Shown piece by piece: positions 1 to 8,669 of a stretch of 8,669 nt of DNA. The DNA is from an uncultured Veillonella sp. (GTDB lineage: Bacteria > Bacillota > Negativicutes > Veillonellales > Veillonellaceae), in contig CABQQJ010000018.1 of the NCBI GenBank assembly GCA_902466275.1, positions 1-8,669 of the forward strand, written 5' to 3'. The notes under the pieces are model-generated. The model saw nothing but the letters and a program-made list of their open reading frames with translations. It made no database searches and had not been told where the DNA came from. The stretch's first letter is position 1. Every line of letters begins with the position of its first letter. Both the position numbers and the translations under genes were made by a program.

Positions 1-1
1 C

Positions 2-385
2 CCTGAATATGAAAAAGTAATTCCTTCCCAATTCGATTCTAGCGCTGTTATCGACCGCCGCGAATTCGCTGGTGCTGTTGACCGTGTATCATTATTGGCT
101 AAAGACATCAGCTATAACGTAATTCGTTATGATTGGGCTGAAAGCAATGTAACATTATCTACTCAAAATACTGAAATCGGTATGGCTAAAGAAGACGTAG
201 CTGTTGAATTTAAAGGCACACCTTTCACAATCTCCTTCAATGGTCGCTACATCTCTGACATCTTGCGTCACAGCACAGGTGACAATATCCACTTGTTCTT
301 AAAACAAAATGGTCCTGTTGTCATTCGCCAAGACAATAATCCGAACTATACATACGTAGTAACACCAGTTCGTACGAATGCATAA
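2..385 (+). CDS. dnaN: DNA polymerase III beta subunit (sliding clamp), C-terminal part
   Basis: The reading frame is open from the left edge and ends at a TAA, giving 127 codons of a protein that is normally about 370 residues, so only roughly the last third is present and the start lies outside the window. The visible part carries clamp domain III features: the YEKVIP stretch near the beginning, RREFAGAVDRVSLLA, and the terminal strand ending TYVVTPVRT, which matches the usual YVVTPVR-type clamp C-terminus. The clamp encircles DNA and tethers the replicative polymerase and other partners at the fork. Its place ahead of an S4 gene, recF and gyrB is the standard Firmicutes origin order, so dnaA is expected just upstream. 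The first in-frame start-like codon (TTG at 95) is internal and not a real start. Confidence 0.95.
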   Translation, partial: PEYEKVIPSQFDSSAVIDRREFAGAVDRVSLLAKDISYNVIRYDWAESNVTLSTQNTEIGMAKEDVAVEFKGTPFTISFNGRYISDILRHSTGDNIHLFLKQNGPVVIRQDNNPNYTYVVTPVRTNA

Positions 386-413
386 CTTTTACTAAATTAA
401 TATACATATCTTT

Positions 414-450
414 ATTAGGTAATGATGATTAAAAGTCATCGTTACCTAAT
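414..450. repeat. Strong 15-bp inverted repeat (hairpin) between dnaN and the S4 gene
   Basis: Bases 414-428 pair with 436-450 over 15 consecutive positions, with one T/G mismatch (423 against 441) that would be a U-G wobble in RNA, around a 7-base loop (429-435). It begins 29 bases after the dnaN stop. Neither strand shows a clean run of T after the stem; the plus strand continues TCCCATATAG. It is therefore not a textbook intrinsic terminator, although partial termination, 3'-end protection of dnaN mRNA or a processing site are all possible. No second copy of the arm sequence was noticed in the window. Confidence 0.75.
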
Positions 451-489
451 TCCCATATAGTTATAAATTGTCCACTATAGGAGGACGTT

Positions 490-723
490 ATGAAAGAGCA
501 ACAGCAGGTACCCATTCATACGGAGTACATTCAAATTGATCAGTTGTTGAAGTTAGAAGGCATCATTGAAACAGGTGGTCAAATTAAATCTTTCATCGAT
601 GAAGGTATCCTTACCTTAAATGGTCAAGTTGTAACGGAAAAACGCAAGAAATGCCGCATTGGCGATGTTATTTCTTGCGAAGGTCTCGATGTAGATCTCG
701 TAATTACTCAAGAGGAGGTTTAA
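490..723 (+). CDS. rlbA: S4-domain RNA-binding protein, RlbA/YaaA-like
   Basis: This small protein of 77 residues is almost entirely one S4-type RNA-binding fold. The core runs from about residue 16 (YIQIDQLLKLEG) through GGQIKSFIDEGILTLNGQVV to the basic turn EKRKKCRIGD and the final strand. Members found between dnaN and recF correspond to Bacillus subtilis YaaA/RlbA (about 71 residues), which is linked to rRNA binding and large-subunit assembly; that role is taken from the family and not shown here. The ATG is supported by a good GGAGG-type ribosome site 4-9 bases upstream (about 480-485). The gene stops 3 bases before recF, and the recF ribosome site lies inside its last codons, so translation of the two is probably coupled. 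The symbol rests on synteny plus domain. Confidence 0.85.
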   Translation: MKEQQQVPIHTEYIQIDQLLKLEGIIETGGQIKSFIDEGILTLNGQVVTEKRKKCRIGDVISCEGLDVDLVITQEEV

Positions 724-726
724 TCG

Positions 727-1827
727 GTGAGAATTGACTCACTGCAATTATTCCAGTTTCGTAATTATAAGGATGTACAGATACAGTTTAATCCTGAGAT
801 TATTGTTCTATATGGCACTAATGGGGCTGGTAAGACGAATATCCTCGAATCGATTTATGTTGGTACCATTGGTAAAAGCCATCGTACGAATGATACGTCA
901 GATATGCTCATGTTCAATGCTGAAGAAGCAGGCATAGTTGTAAAATTCGAGAAAAAAGATACGCCTCAAAAGGTAAATATTAAATTATTCCGTCAAGGCC
1001 CTAAGGATATTCGATTAAACAATACAAAAATATCTCAAAAAGAACTGATTGGTACATTAAATACAGTTATCTTCTGTCCTGAAGATTTACAGCTCATCAA
1101 GGGAACTCCTTCGGGACGTAGGCGATTCCTCGATATGGAAATATCTCAGACCAGCGCTACATATTATCATCAATTGATGCAGTATAATCGGCTGTTACAG
1201 CAACGTAATGCAGTCCTAAAAGAATATAGAGGAAAGAATACTATTCCTCTTGAAGAATGGGATTTGCAGCTAGCAGATATGGCGAGCTTTATTGTAAAGA
1301 AACGATTAGAAAGCTTAAAAAAAATCAATTTGCTCATCGATTTGATGAATCGTAAATTGACGGGTGGTCTCGAGAATTTAACCATCGGTTATGAACAGCC
1401 GTATATGGACAATGGTTCATTGGAATATACAAAGGAAGGCTTTTACGAACGTATAAAAGCAGCGTTGCCGCAGGATCGTCATCGTTTAAGCACTAGTGTG
1501 GGTCCTCATCGCGATGATTTACGATTCTTTTCCGATGCGATGGATTTAAAGAAATTTGGATCGCAAGGGCAGCAACGAACCGCTGTATTGTCCTTAAAGT
1601 TGAGTGAGCTTGAGTTTATCAAGTCAGAGGTAGGAGAATATCCAGTTCTTCTCTTGGATGATGTATTGAGCGAACTTGATGAGTCGAGACGAACGAATTT
1701 ATTGCAGTTTATTCATAAACGAATTCAAACATTTATTACCACTACAGATATTCACGATTTTAAAGATTTGAAATCTGTTCAATTTATTTCTTGTGAAGGG
1801 GGAAAGGTTCAGTATGGACAGCCTTGA
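727..1827 (+). CDS. recF: DNA replication and repair protein RecF
   Basis: RecF is an SMC-like ATPase that, with RecO and RecR, helps load RecA onto gapped single-stranded DNA. The 366-residue protein has the full set of motifs: N-terminal LQLFQFRNY typical of RecF, Walker A GTNGAGKT at residues 30-37, the conserved GPHRDD at 259-264, the ABC-type signature GSQGQQR starting at 278, and Walker B LLLDD ending at 312 followed by the D-loop-like SELD. Length is normal for the family (about 360-375). The start is GTG at 727, chosen because the N-terminus then matches RecF proteins exactly and AGAGGAGGT (711-719) sits 7 bases upstream, inside the preceding gene. Its 3' end overlaps the next gene by 14 bases. 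Nothing suggests damage. Confidence 0.97.
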   Translation: MRIDSLQLFQFRNYKDVQIQFNPEIIVLYGTNGAGKTNILESIYVGTIGKSHRTNDTSDMLMFNAEEAGIVVKFEKKDTPQKVNIKLFRQGPKDIRLNNTKISQKELIGTLNTVIFCPEDLQLIKGTPSGRRRFLDMEISQTSATYYHQLMQYNRLLQQRNAVLKEYRGKNTIPLEEWDLQLADMASFIVKKRLESLKKINLLIDLMNRKLTGGLENLTIGYEQPYMDNGSLEYTKEGFYERIKAALPQDRHRLSTSVGPHRDDLRFFSDAMDLKKFGSQGQQRTAVLSLKLSELEFIKSEVGEYPVLLLDDVLSELDESRRTNLLQFIHKRIQTFITTTDIHDFKDLKSVQFISCEGGKVQYGQP

Positions 1828-2716
1828 TCTTTGTTTACCAAAGGCCTTAGCAGAACTGAATTTACTGGAACAATATAAATTAAATACCCTTGTTCACAAG
1901 TGGCGTGATGTAGTAGGTGATGTCATCGCGGATCATACAAAAATTGTGTCCATCAAGCCTCCAAATATGGTTATCAGTGCAGATAATTCCATGTGGATGC
2001 AGGAATTACAGATGCAAAAACGTCGTATCATCGAGGCTATCAACAAGTATTACCGCCAAGAGGTAATCACCGATATTCGCTTCATCATGAAATGTCAGAG
2101 CTATGTGAAAGTAGAAACTAATACGTCTCTCACGATTCCTGATGAACAAATTATTACAAAACGTATTAACTTTGCAGATATCGTGCTTTCAAAAGAAGAC
2201 GTAGACGCTATCGATACATCGTTGAAACAAACGGATAACGAAGTATTAAAAGCTGCTTTCAGGAAAGTACAGATTACGGCTCGTAAGAGAGAAATCTATT
2301 TAGAGCAGCATGGATACCATCGTTGTAAACGATGTGGCATGCATATGAAATCTAAAAAGGAAATCTGTCCAACCTGTGAATATGAATTGCATCGGGCTCA
2401 TATAAAGGAGATTAAGGCGGTTATTAGAAAGTATCCGTACTTTAAATACAGCGACTGTCAGCAATTTATACAGTGTAGTTTTTCAGACTTTGCAGAAGCG
2501 ATGCGGGAATCCATATACTTTTACCTTGATAAGATTTATAAAGGATCTATCAATCGCCGTCATATGTTTATGGTGGCCATGCTCATCACCCATAAGAAGC
2601 CTGATGAGCTAACGGATCAGCACGTTATCAATTTGTGTAATAAATATCGGTCTAAGTTCCTTGCTGAAGAGGAGCAACGCAAAATCGATGCCCTTAATGG
2701 GACATTAGAAAAGTAG
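1814..2716 (+). CDS. DUF721 (DciA-like) protein with a C-terminal zinc ribbon
   Basis: Residues 1-95 match the DUF721/DciA domain: W30 with D32-VVG35, H41-T42, then the SxMWxQEL motif (W61 to L65) and the closing strand ITDIRFIM. DciA proteins act as loaders or helpers of the replicative helicase DnaB in many bacteria, and in Mycobacterium the family member lies between recF and gyrB, as here. At 300 residues this protein is much longer than typical DciA (about 100-190). A linker is followed by a four-cysteine ribbon (C171, C174, C185, C188) and a helical tail of about 110 residues that I do not recognise. I chose ATG 1814, which overlaps the recF end by 14 bases, because purine-rich AAGGGGG and AAAGG sites lie at 1796-1807. 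A GTG at 1793 would add seven residues but would place those sites inside the gene. The family is secure; a helicase-loading role here is inferred. Confidence 0.85.
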   Translation: MDSLDLCLPKALAELNLLEQYKLNTLVHKWRDVVGDVIADHTKIVSIKPPNMVISADNSMWMQELQMQKRRIIEAINKYYRQEVITDIRFIMKCQSYVKVETNTSLTIPDEQIITKRINFADIVLSKEDVDAIDTSLKQTDNEVLKAAFRKVQITARKREIYLEQHGYHRCKRCGMHMKSKKEICPTCEYELHRAHIKEIKAVIRKYPYFKYSDCQQFIQCSFSDFAEAMRESIYFYLDKIYKGSINRRHMFMVAMLITHKKPDELTDQHVINLCNKYRSKFLAEEEQRKIDALNGTLEK

Positions 2717-2729
2717 AGGGGGCATTCTT

Positions 2730-2978
2730 ATGTACGTTCATATTGGAGATACCATTTCCGTGCCCATAGAATCCATTATTACGATGGTACATGCCAAGGG
2801 CGGAAAGTCCCATAAAAGTCCTATTCATCACTATGAAATGCTAGAATATATCGCCATGGTGCCAGAGGAGCAAATCAAGACCTATGTGGTCACTGATGAT
2901 TGCGTTTATGGATCTGGTATTAGCATTAAGACTTTAATGAGACGAATTGATGAGTTTTATAGTATAATAAAGAGATAA
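2730..2978 (+). CDS. remB: RemB/YaaB-like protein (DUF370, extracellular matrix regulator family)
   Basis: This 82-residue protein begins MYVHIGDTISVP, close to the MYIHLGDDF-type start of Bacillus subtilis RemB (YaaB, 81 residues), and ends with SIKTLMRRIDEF, comparable to the STLKKRA segment there. The gene also occupies the same slot, directly before gyrB. In B. subtilis the Rem proteins are linked to control of biofilm matrix genes; RemA is a DNA-binding regulator, while RemB is less well defined. Whether this copy regulates a matrix is unknown. The ATG has AGAGGGGG (2715-2722) 7 bases upstream, and the gene begins 13 bases after the DUF721 stop, so it is surely in the same operon. No signal peptide or membrane segment is visible. 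Confidence 0.85.
   Translation: MYVHIGDTISVPIESIITMVHAKGGKSHKSPIHHYEMLEYIAMVPEEQIKTYVVTDDCVYGSGISIKTLMRRIDEFYSIIKR
2963..2968 (+). promoter_or_regulatory. Possible -10 element for gyrB at the end of remB
   Basis: A perfect TATAAT lies in the last codons of the remB-like gene, about 85 bases before the gyrB start. No convincing -35 hexamer is found 16-18 bases upstream (the region reads AGACGA or similar), so this is only a weak candidate for a gyrB promoter. Confidence 0.25.
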
Positions 2979-4955
<1,977 letters not shown>

Positions 4956-4965
4956 GAGGTGACCC

Positions 4966-6447
4966 ATGTCTGATAATCATAATAATAACGTAGAGTTTAC
5001 GTCTAATAAAGATCAACATTTAAAACGGTCCCTAAAGGCGCGTCATATGAATATGATCGCTTTGGGTGGTGCTATCGGTACAGGTTTATTCGTTGCTGGT
5101 GGTGAAGTCGTAAGTACAGCTGGCCCTGGTGGTGCTCTTGTAGCTTACGGCCTCATTGGTATCATGGTTTATTTCCTTATGACATCTCTTGGGGAAATGG
5201 CTACATACTTGCCAATTCCAGGTTCCTTCGGGACTTATGCAAAACGCTATGTAGACCCTGCCTTTGGTTTTGCCTTAGGTTGGAACTACTGGTTTAACTG
5301 GGCTATTACCTTGGCTGCTGAAGTATTAGCAGGGGCGCTCATCATGAAATATTGGTTCCCTGATGTGCCTGCCATCGTATGGTCTGCTCTGTTCTTGCTC
5401 ATTTTATTTGGCTTGAACTATTTATCTACTCGTTCCTTTGGTGAAAGTGAATATGTGTTCTCTAGCATCAAGGTGATTACCGTATTCGTATTCCTATTCT
5501 GTGGCTTTATGCTCATCTTTGGCATTGGTGGCACATCTCCAGGATTTGCGAACTGGACAGTAGGGGAAGCGCCATTCGTAGGCGGTTGGGAATCCGTCCT
5601 TGCTATCTTCATGGTAGCTGGTTTCTCCTTCCAAGGTACTGAGCTTATCGGCGTAGCCGCTGGTGAAGCAGAAGACCCTGAAAAGAACGTGCCAAAAGCG
5701 ATTAATACAATCTTCTGGCGTATTTTATTGTTCTATATCGGTGCTTTCACGGTTATCGGTTTCTTGATTCCGTACACAGATCCAAATTTGTTGAACTCTA
5801 GTGTAGAGAACGTATCTATTTCTCCATTTACACTCGTATTTGACCGCTTTGGTTTTGCCTTTGCTGCTAGCTTTATCAATGCTATCATCTTAACGGCTGT
5901 ATTGAGTGCTGGTAACTCTGGTCTGTACTCTTCTACGCGTATGCTGTATGCACTCGCTAAGGAAGGTCAAGCACCTCAAATTTTTGCTAAGTTAAATAAA
6001 CGCGGCGTTCCAGTGCCTGCGTTAATCTTAACGACAGCAATCGGTTTATTTGCATTCCTTACAAGCTTTATTGGCGAAGGTACAGCTTATACATGGATTG
6101 TTAATATCTCTGGTTTATGCGGTTTCATCGCATGGGTTGGTATCGCAGTATCTCATTATCGTTTCCGCCGTGCTTTCATTGCTCAAGGAAGAGATCTTAG
6201 TGAATTGCCATACAAAGCGTGGTTATTCCCAGTGGGCCCAATCTTGGCGTTCATTCTTTGCGTCATCATTATCTGTGGTCAAAACTACTCCGCTTTCACA
6301 GGTGATACCATCGACTGGTACGGCGTATCCGTTGCCTATATTGGCTTGCCAATCTTCTTCGCAGTGTACCTTGGTTACAAATACATCAACAAAACTAAAG
6401 TTGTGCCGTTGAAAGAAGTTAACCTTGATCGTGACTTCGATAGATAA
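4966..6447 (+). CDS. lysP: Lysine-specific permease, LysP-type amino acid transporter
   Basis: This is a 493-residue inner-membrane transporter of the amino acid-polyamine-organocation (APC) superfamily, expected to import lysine with protons through 12 membrane helices. It aligns by eye almost end to end with Escherichia coli LysP (489 residues): LKARHMNMIALGG, GTGLF (residues 38-42), LGEMATYLPIPGSF, FGFALGWNYWFNWA, GFSFQGTELIGVAAGE (219 onward), VLSAGNSGLYSSTRMLY, ISHYRFRR and GQNYSAF...DTIDW. Such dense identity supports lysine rather than a generic amino acid, though substrate remains inferred. The N-terminus is Asn-rich and cytosolic. AGAGGTGA lies just before the ATG, and only 10 bases separate it from the gyrB stop with no terminator between, so it is likely co-transcribed with gyrB. 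E. coli LysP also controls the CadC acid sensor, but no cadC is in this window. Confidence 0.88.
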   Translation: MSDNHNNNVEFTSNKDQHLKRSLKARHMNMIALGGAIGTGLFVAGGEVVSTAGPGGALVAYGLIGIMVYFLMTSLGEMATYLPIPGSFGTYAKRYVDPAFGFALGWNYWFNWAITLAAEVLAGALIMKYWFPDVPAIVWSALFLLILFGLNYLSTRSFGESEYVFSSIKVITVFVFLFCGFMLIFGIGGTSPGFANWTVGEAPFVGGWESVLAIFMVAGFSFQGTELIGVAAGEAEDPEKNVPKAINTIFWRILLFYIGAFTVIGFLIPYTDPNLLNSSVENVSISPFTLVFDRFGFAFAASFINAIILTAVLSAGNSGLYSSTRMLYALAKEGQAPQIFAKLNKRGVPVPALILTTAIGLFAFLTSFIGEGTAYTWIVNISGLCGFIAWVGIAVSHYRFRRAFIAQGRDLSELPYKAWLFPVGPILAFILCVIIICGQNYSAFTGDTIDWYGVSVAYIGLPIFFAVYLGYKYINKTKVVPLKEVNLDRDFDR

Positions 6448-6487
6448 CATATAAAATATATTGTGGTCAATTAGAAAGGATACAATT

Positions 6488-6805
6488 ATGATTATTACTA
6501 CAACTATGCATATTGAAAACAAACCTGTACAAGAGTACAAAGGTATTGTATTTGGTGAAGTCGTAGAAGGCCGTAACTTTGTGAAAGATTTCATGTCTGG
6601 TATTCGCGACATCGTTGGTGGCCGTAGTGGCAGCTATGAAGATTCTTTGATGAATGCGCGCAAAGCAGCTCTTGACGAAATGTCTCAACGAGCTTCTAAA
6701 TTGGGTGCTAATGCTATTATTGGCGTATCCTTCCAATACAGCACAGTAGGTGCAGAAAACGGTATGCTCATGGTCACATGCAATGGTACAGCCGTTGTAG
6801 TTTAA
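6488..6805 (+). CDS. YbjQ/UPF0145 family protein (DUF74)
   Basis: This 105-residue soluble protein matches the YbjQ family over its whole length: an N-terminal strand, EYKGIVFGEVVEGRN, the family hallmark IRDIVGGRSGSYE (residues 39-51), the helix NARKAALDEMSQRASKLGANAIIGV, and the last strands ending GMLMVTCNGTAVVV. Escherichia coli YbjQ is about the same size (107). The family is sometimes called a heavy-metal-binding domain; no biochemical role is firmly established and I infer none. ATG 6488 is chosen over a TTG at 6461 because AGAAAGGA (about 6473-6480) lies 7 bases before it, and the family N-terminus starts there. It lies 40 bases after lysP and directly before the terminator, so it is probably the last gene of the plus-strand unit. 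Confidence 0.88.
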   Translation: MIITTTMHIENKPVQEYKGIVFGEVVEGRNFVKDFMSGIRDIVGGRSGSYEDSLMNARKAALDEMSQRASKLGANAIIGVSFQYSTVGAENGMLMVTCNGTAVVV

Positions 6806-6813
6806 TAGGTAAT

Positions 6814-6862
6814 AAAAATCCCCCTAATAATAGTGTTAAAACTATATTAGGGGGATTTTTTT
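6814..6862. terminator. Bidirectional intrinsic terminator between convergent genes
   Basis: AAAAATCCCCCTAAT (6814-6828) pairs with ATTAGGGGGATTTTT (6846-6860), and after one bulged base (6829) ATAGT (6830-6834) pairs with ACTAT (6841-6845) around a 6-base loop. The GC-rich centre is flanked by a T run at 6856-6862 on the plus strand and by an A run at 6814-6818, which is a T run on the minus strand. It can therefore stop transcription from ybjQ and from the converging RND gene, whose stop codon (6861-6863) abuts the stem. Confidence 0.92.
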
Positions 6863-8669
6863 ATTTTATCTTATACCATGTTGCATACATGACTGGTAAT
6901 ACAATGAGTGTTAGTACTGTTGCCACTAGTAGGCCACCACTAAAGGCGATAGCAAGTGGGCTCCAGAATACAGATCCCATGAGCGGAATCATGCCTAAAA
7001 TCGCTGCGATAGCGGTGAGCATGATAGGGCGGAAACGAAGTGTAGCGGAGTTGATAATCGCTTCACGAGGTTCTTGTCCTTCTGCCTTGTGGATTTCAAT
7101 TTGGTCTAACAAGATAATGGAGTTACGGATGATCATACCCGAGAGGGCGATGATCCCTAGAATAGCCATAAAGCCTAACGGCGTTCTCGTAATATTGAGT
7201 GCTAATACAACACCGATTAGCCCCAATGGAGCAGTGAGTAGAGCCATTACCATGAGGGCGATACGCTTTAATTGGAACATGAGGATGGTCATGATTACAA
7301 AGAGCATAATTGGCATTGGTGTTAATAGCTTTTGAACGGCTGTTTCGCTCTTTTCAGCGGCGCCGTCTAGGTCAATAGAATAGCCTGTAGGCAAGGAATC
7401 GCGAATGTCTTGTAAGGATTTATAAACCTCTTTCGTTTTCGCATTACCCAATATACCTGTTTTTACATTGGCATGCACACTAATGGTTGGCATCATATTG
7501 CGATGCCAGATAATACCATCTTCTTGTGTCATGGTAATGGTTGCAATTTGACTAAGTGGTACATAAGAGCCATTTCCTGTTTGAATTGGCAAGGATGAAA
7601 GAGCACTTAAGTTATGTTGCTCGTTGTCACCTAAACGGAAGGTAACAGGAATGGTTTGGTTCCCTTCGTAGTATTCACCAGATTTAGTACCAGACAATAG
7701 ACTTTGCAAGTGCAAGGATACAGCGTAGCTATCGATGCCGAGTAAACGTGCCTTGTTTGGATCGATGTGAATATTAGCTACAGGCTCTGTATCTGGCCAG
7801 TCAAAGGCGATATTTTGTAAGTCTTTATCGTCTTGCATTTTAGCTTTTACTTGATTTGCAATTTCTTTTACCACCTTTTGATCAGGGCCAGCAACGCGAA
7901 GCATGACTGGAAATTTGGATGGTGGACCGATTTGTAAGAATTGCGTATTTACAAGGGCCGATGGGAATTGCTCGTTTAAATACGGAGTCAATTCAGCATA
8001 GAGTTTATCGCGATCCTCTAAGGATTTTGTAACAATCACATATTGTAAGAAGTTATTCCGTTGCAATTCCGGTTCCAAGGTGAGGACGAAACGTGGAGAA
8101 CCTTGTCCAATGTAGGAGGTGAAGGTTGCAATGCGCTCGTCGTCTTTCAAATGTTCATCGATGAGTTTTGCTTGGTTAGCAGTATACTCGATGGACGAGC
8201 TTTGAGGAAATTGCATGGATATAATGATTTCATTACGCGTTGATGATGGGAAAAATTCCTGTTTGATCAATGGTAGTGAAAGCAAGGATAAAACGAAGGC
8301 ACCTAGGGTGGCCAGTAGGACTACCTTGTGATGTCCTAGAGCCCAATGTAATAGTTTTTCAAACTTATCATAGAAGGTCACATTGAGCTTGTGCATGATA
8401 CGGTCTCGTTTAGTCCATTCTGATTCAGGTTTTGGAGCCTTGTTTTCGATGATTTTATAACCGAGAACAGGGCTGACGAGAACAGAAGCAAACCAAGATA
8501 GGATGAGCGCCATAAATACAACGATGGATAGAGATTTTGTAAACTCTGCTACCATGCCTTCTGCGAGTGCTAATGGTAAGAAGCCAGCACAGGTAATGAG
8601 CGTACCAGATAGCATAGGGAATGCTGTCGATTGATAAGCAAAGGTGGCAGATCTAAAGTGACCCCAACC
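6861..8669 (-). CDS. RND efflux permease (AcrB/HAE1 type), C-terminal 60 percent
   Basis: The frame stays open through the right edge of the window (the residues before the first Met read GWGHFRSATFAYQSTAFP, which is typical of these pumps), so the gene is partial: 602 residues are visible of about 1,000-1,050. Methionine at 8615 is internal. Visible parts in order are helix 5 (TLITCAGFLPLALA), helix 6, a cytosolic loop, helix 7 (VVLLATLGAFVLSLLSLPLI), the second large periplasmic porter/docking region, and helices 8-12 ending LPVMYATWYKIK. The helix-4 aspartates of the proton relay would lie just outside. In helix 10 the AcrB lysine (K940) is replaced by arginine (IIRNSIILLDQI, codon 7125-7127). 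These proton-driven trimers work with a periplasmic adaptor and an outer-membrane channel; any such genes would be upstream, beyond 8669. Substrate is unknown. Confidence 0.92.
   Translation of the reverse strand, partial: GWGHFRSATFAYQSTAFPMLSGTLITCAGFLPLALAEGMVAEFTKSLSIVVFMALILSWFASVLVSPVLGYKIIENKAPKPESEWTKRDRIMHKLNVTFYDKFEKLLHWALGHHKVVLLATLGAFVLSLLSLPLIKQEFFPSSTRNEIIISMQFPQSSSIEYTANQAKLIDEHLKDDERIATFTSYIGQGSPRFVLTLEPELQRNNFLQYVIVTKSLEDRDKLYAELTPYLNEQFPSALVNTQFLQIGPPSKFPVMLRVAGPDQKVVKEIANQVKAKMQDDKDLQNIAFDWPDTEPVANIHIDPNKARLLGIDSYAVSLHLQSLLSGTKSGEYYEGNQTIPVTFRLGDNEQHNLSALSSLPIQTGNGSYVPLSQIATITMTQEDGIIWHRNMMPTISVHANVKTGILGNAKTKEVYKSLQDIRDSLPTGYSIDLDGAAEKSETAVQKLLTPMPIMLFVIMTILMFQLKRIALMVMALLTAPLGLIGVVLALNITRTPLGFMAILGIIALSGMIIRNSIILLDQIEIHKAEGQEPREAIINSATLRFRPIMLTAIAAILGMIPLMGSVFWSPLAIAFSGGLLVATVLTLIVLPVMYATWYKIK

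Noticed and set aside
471..479. DnaA-box-like TTGTCCACT just upstream of the S4 gene
   Set aside because: It has two mismatches to TTATCCACA, stands alone and shows no cluster, so it gives no evidence that the origin itself lies here.
1793..1813. Upstream GTG start for the DUF721 gene
   Set aside because: The purine-rich ribosome sites fall after it; ATG 1814 has suitable spacing. Not fully excluded.
6425..6455. Possible promoter before ybjQ (TTGATC with TATAAA)
   Set aside because: Spacing is 19 bases and the -35 half overlaps lysP coding sequence; AT-rich gaps produce such matches easily.
6223..6612. 129-codon minus-strand open frame across the end of lysP and the start of ybjQ
   Set aside because: Both overlapped plus-strand genes are firmly identified; the minus-strand translation has no recognisable domain.
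6778..7335. 185-codon plus-strand open frame opposite the RND gene
   Set aside because: It lies antisense to a well-supported RND coding region, crosses the terminator, has no ribosome site and shows no family features.

Overview
The window reads as a chromosomal segment just downstream of the replication origin of a low-to-moderate GC, diderm Firmicute. The best fit is a Negativicute such as Veillonella. Gene content and order (dnaN, an S4-domain gene, recF, a DUF721 gene, remB/yaaB, gyrB) are those of a Firmicutes origin region. The RND efflux permease at the right end implies an outer membrane, which within Firmicutes points to Negativicutes. The genus is an inference from protein style and layout, not from a database match.

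Layout: positions 2-385 hold the 3' end of dnaN. A 104-base gap follows, with a strong 15-bp hairpin. Then come five tightly packed plus-strand genes: the S4/RlbA-like protein (490-723), recF (727-1827), a DUF721 (DciA-like) protein with an added zinc ribbon (1814-2716), a RemB-like protein (2730-2978) and, after a 75-base leader, gyrB (3054-4955). gyrA does not follow gyrB. Instead there is a LysP-type lysine permease (4966-6447), only 10 bases downstream of gyrB, and a YbjQ/UPF0145 protein (6488-6805). A strong bidirectional terminator (6814-6862) separates this plus-strand block from a convergent minus-strand RND permease whose 5' part lies beyond position 8669.

Functionally, the left two thirds is a replication, repair and topology block: sliding clamp, recombination mediator, probable helicase-loading factor and gyrase B subunit. 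The S4 and RemB genes are the usual passengers of this locus. The right third is envelope transport. No mobile element, CRISPR array, tRNA or rRNA was seen. I found no clearly new multi-gene system. The points most worth a second look are the zinc-ribbon DciA-like protein, the Gln at the GyrB coumarin-contact position, the dnaN-S4 hairpin, the GTACA repeats before gyrB, and the Arg in the proton-relay position of the RND pump.
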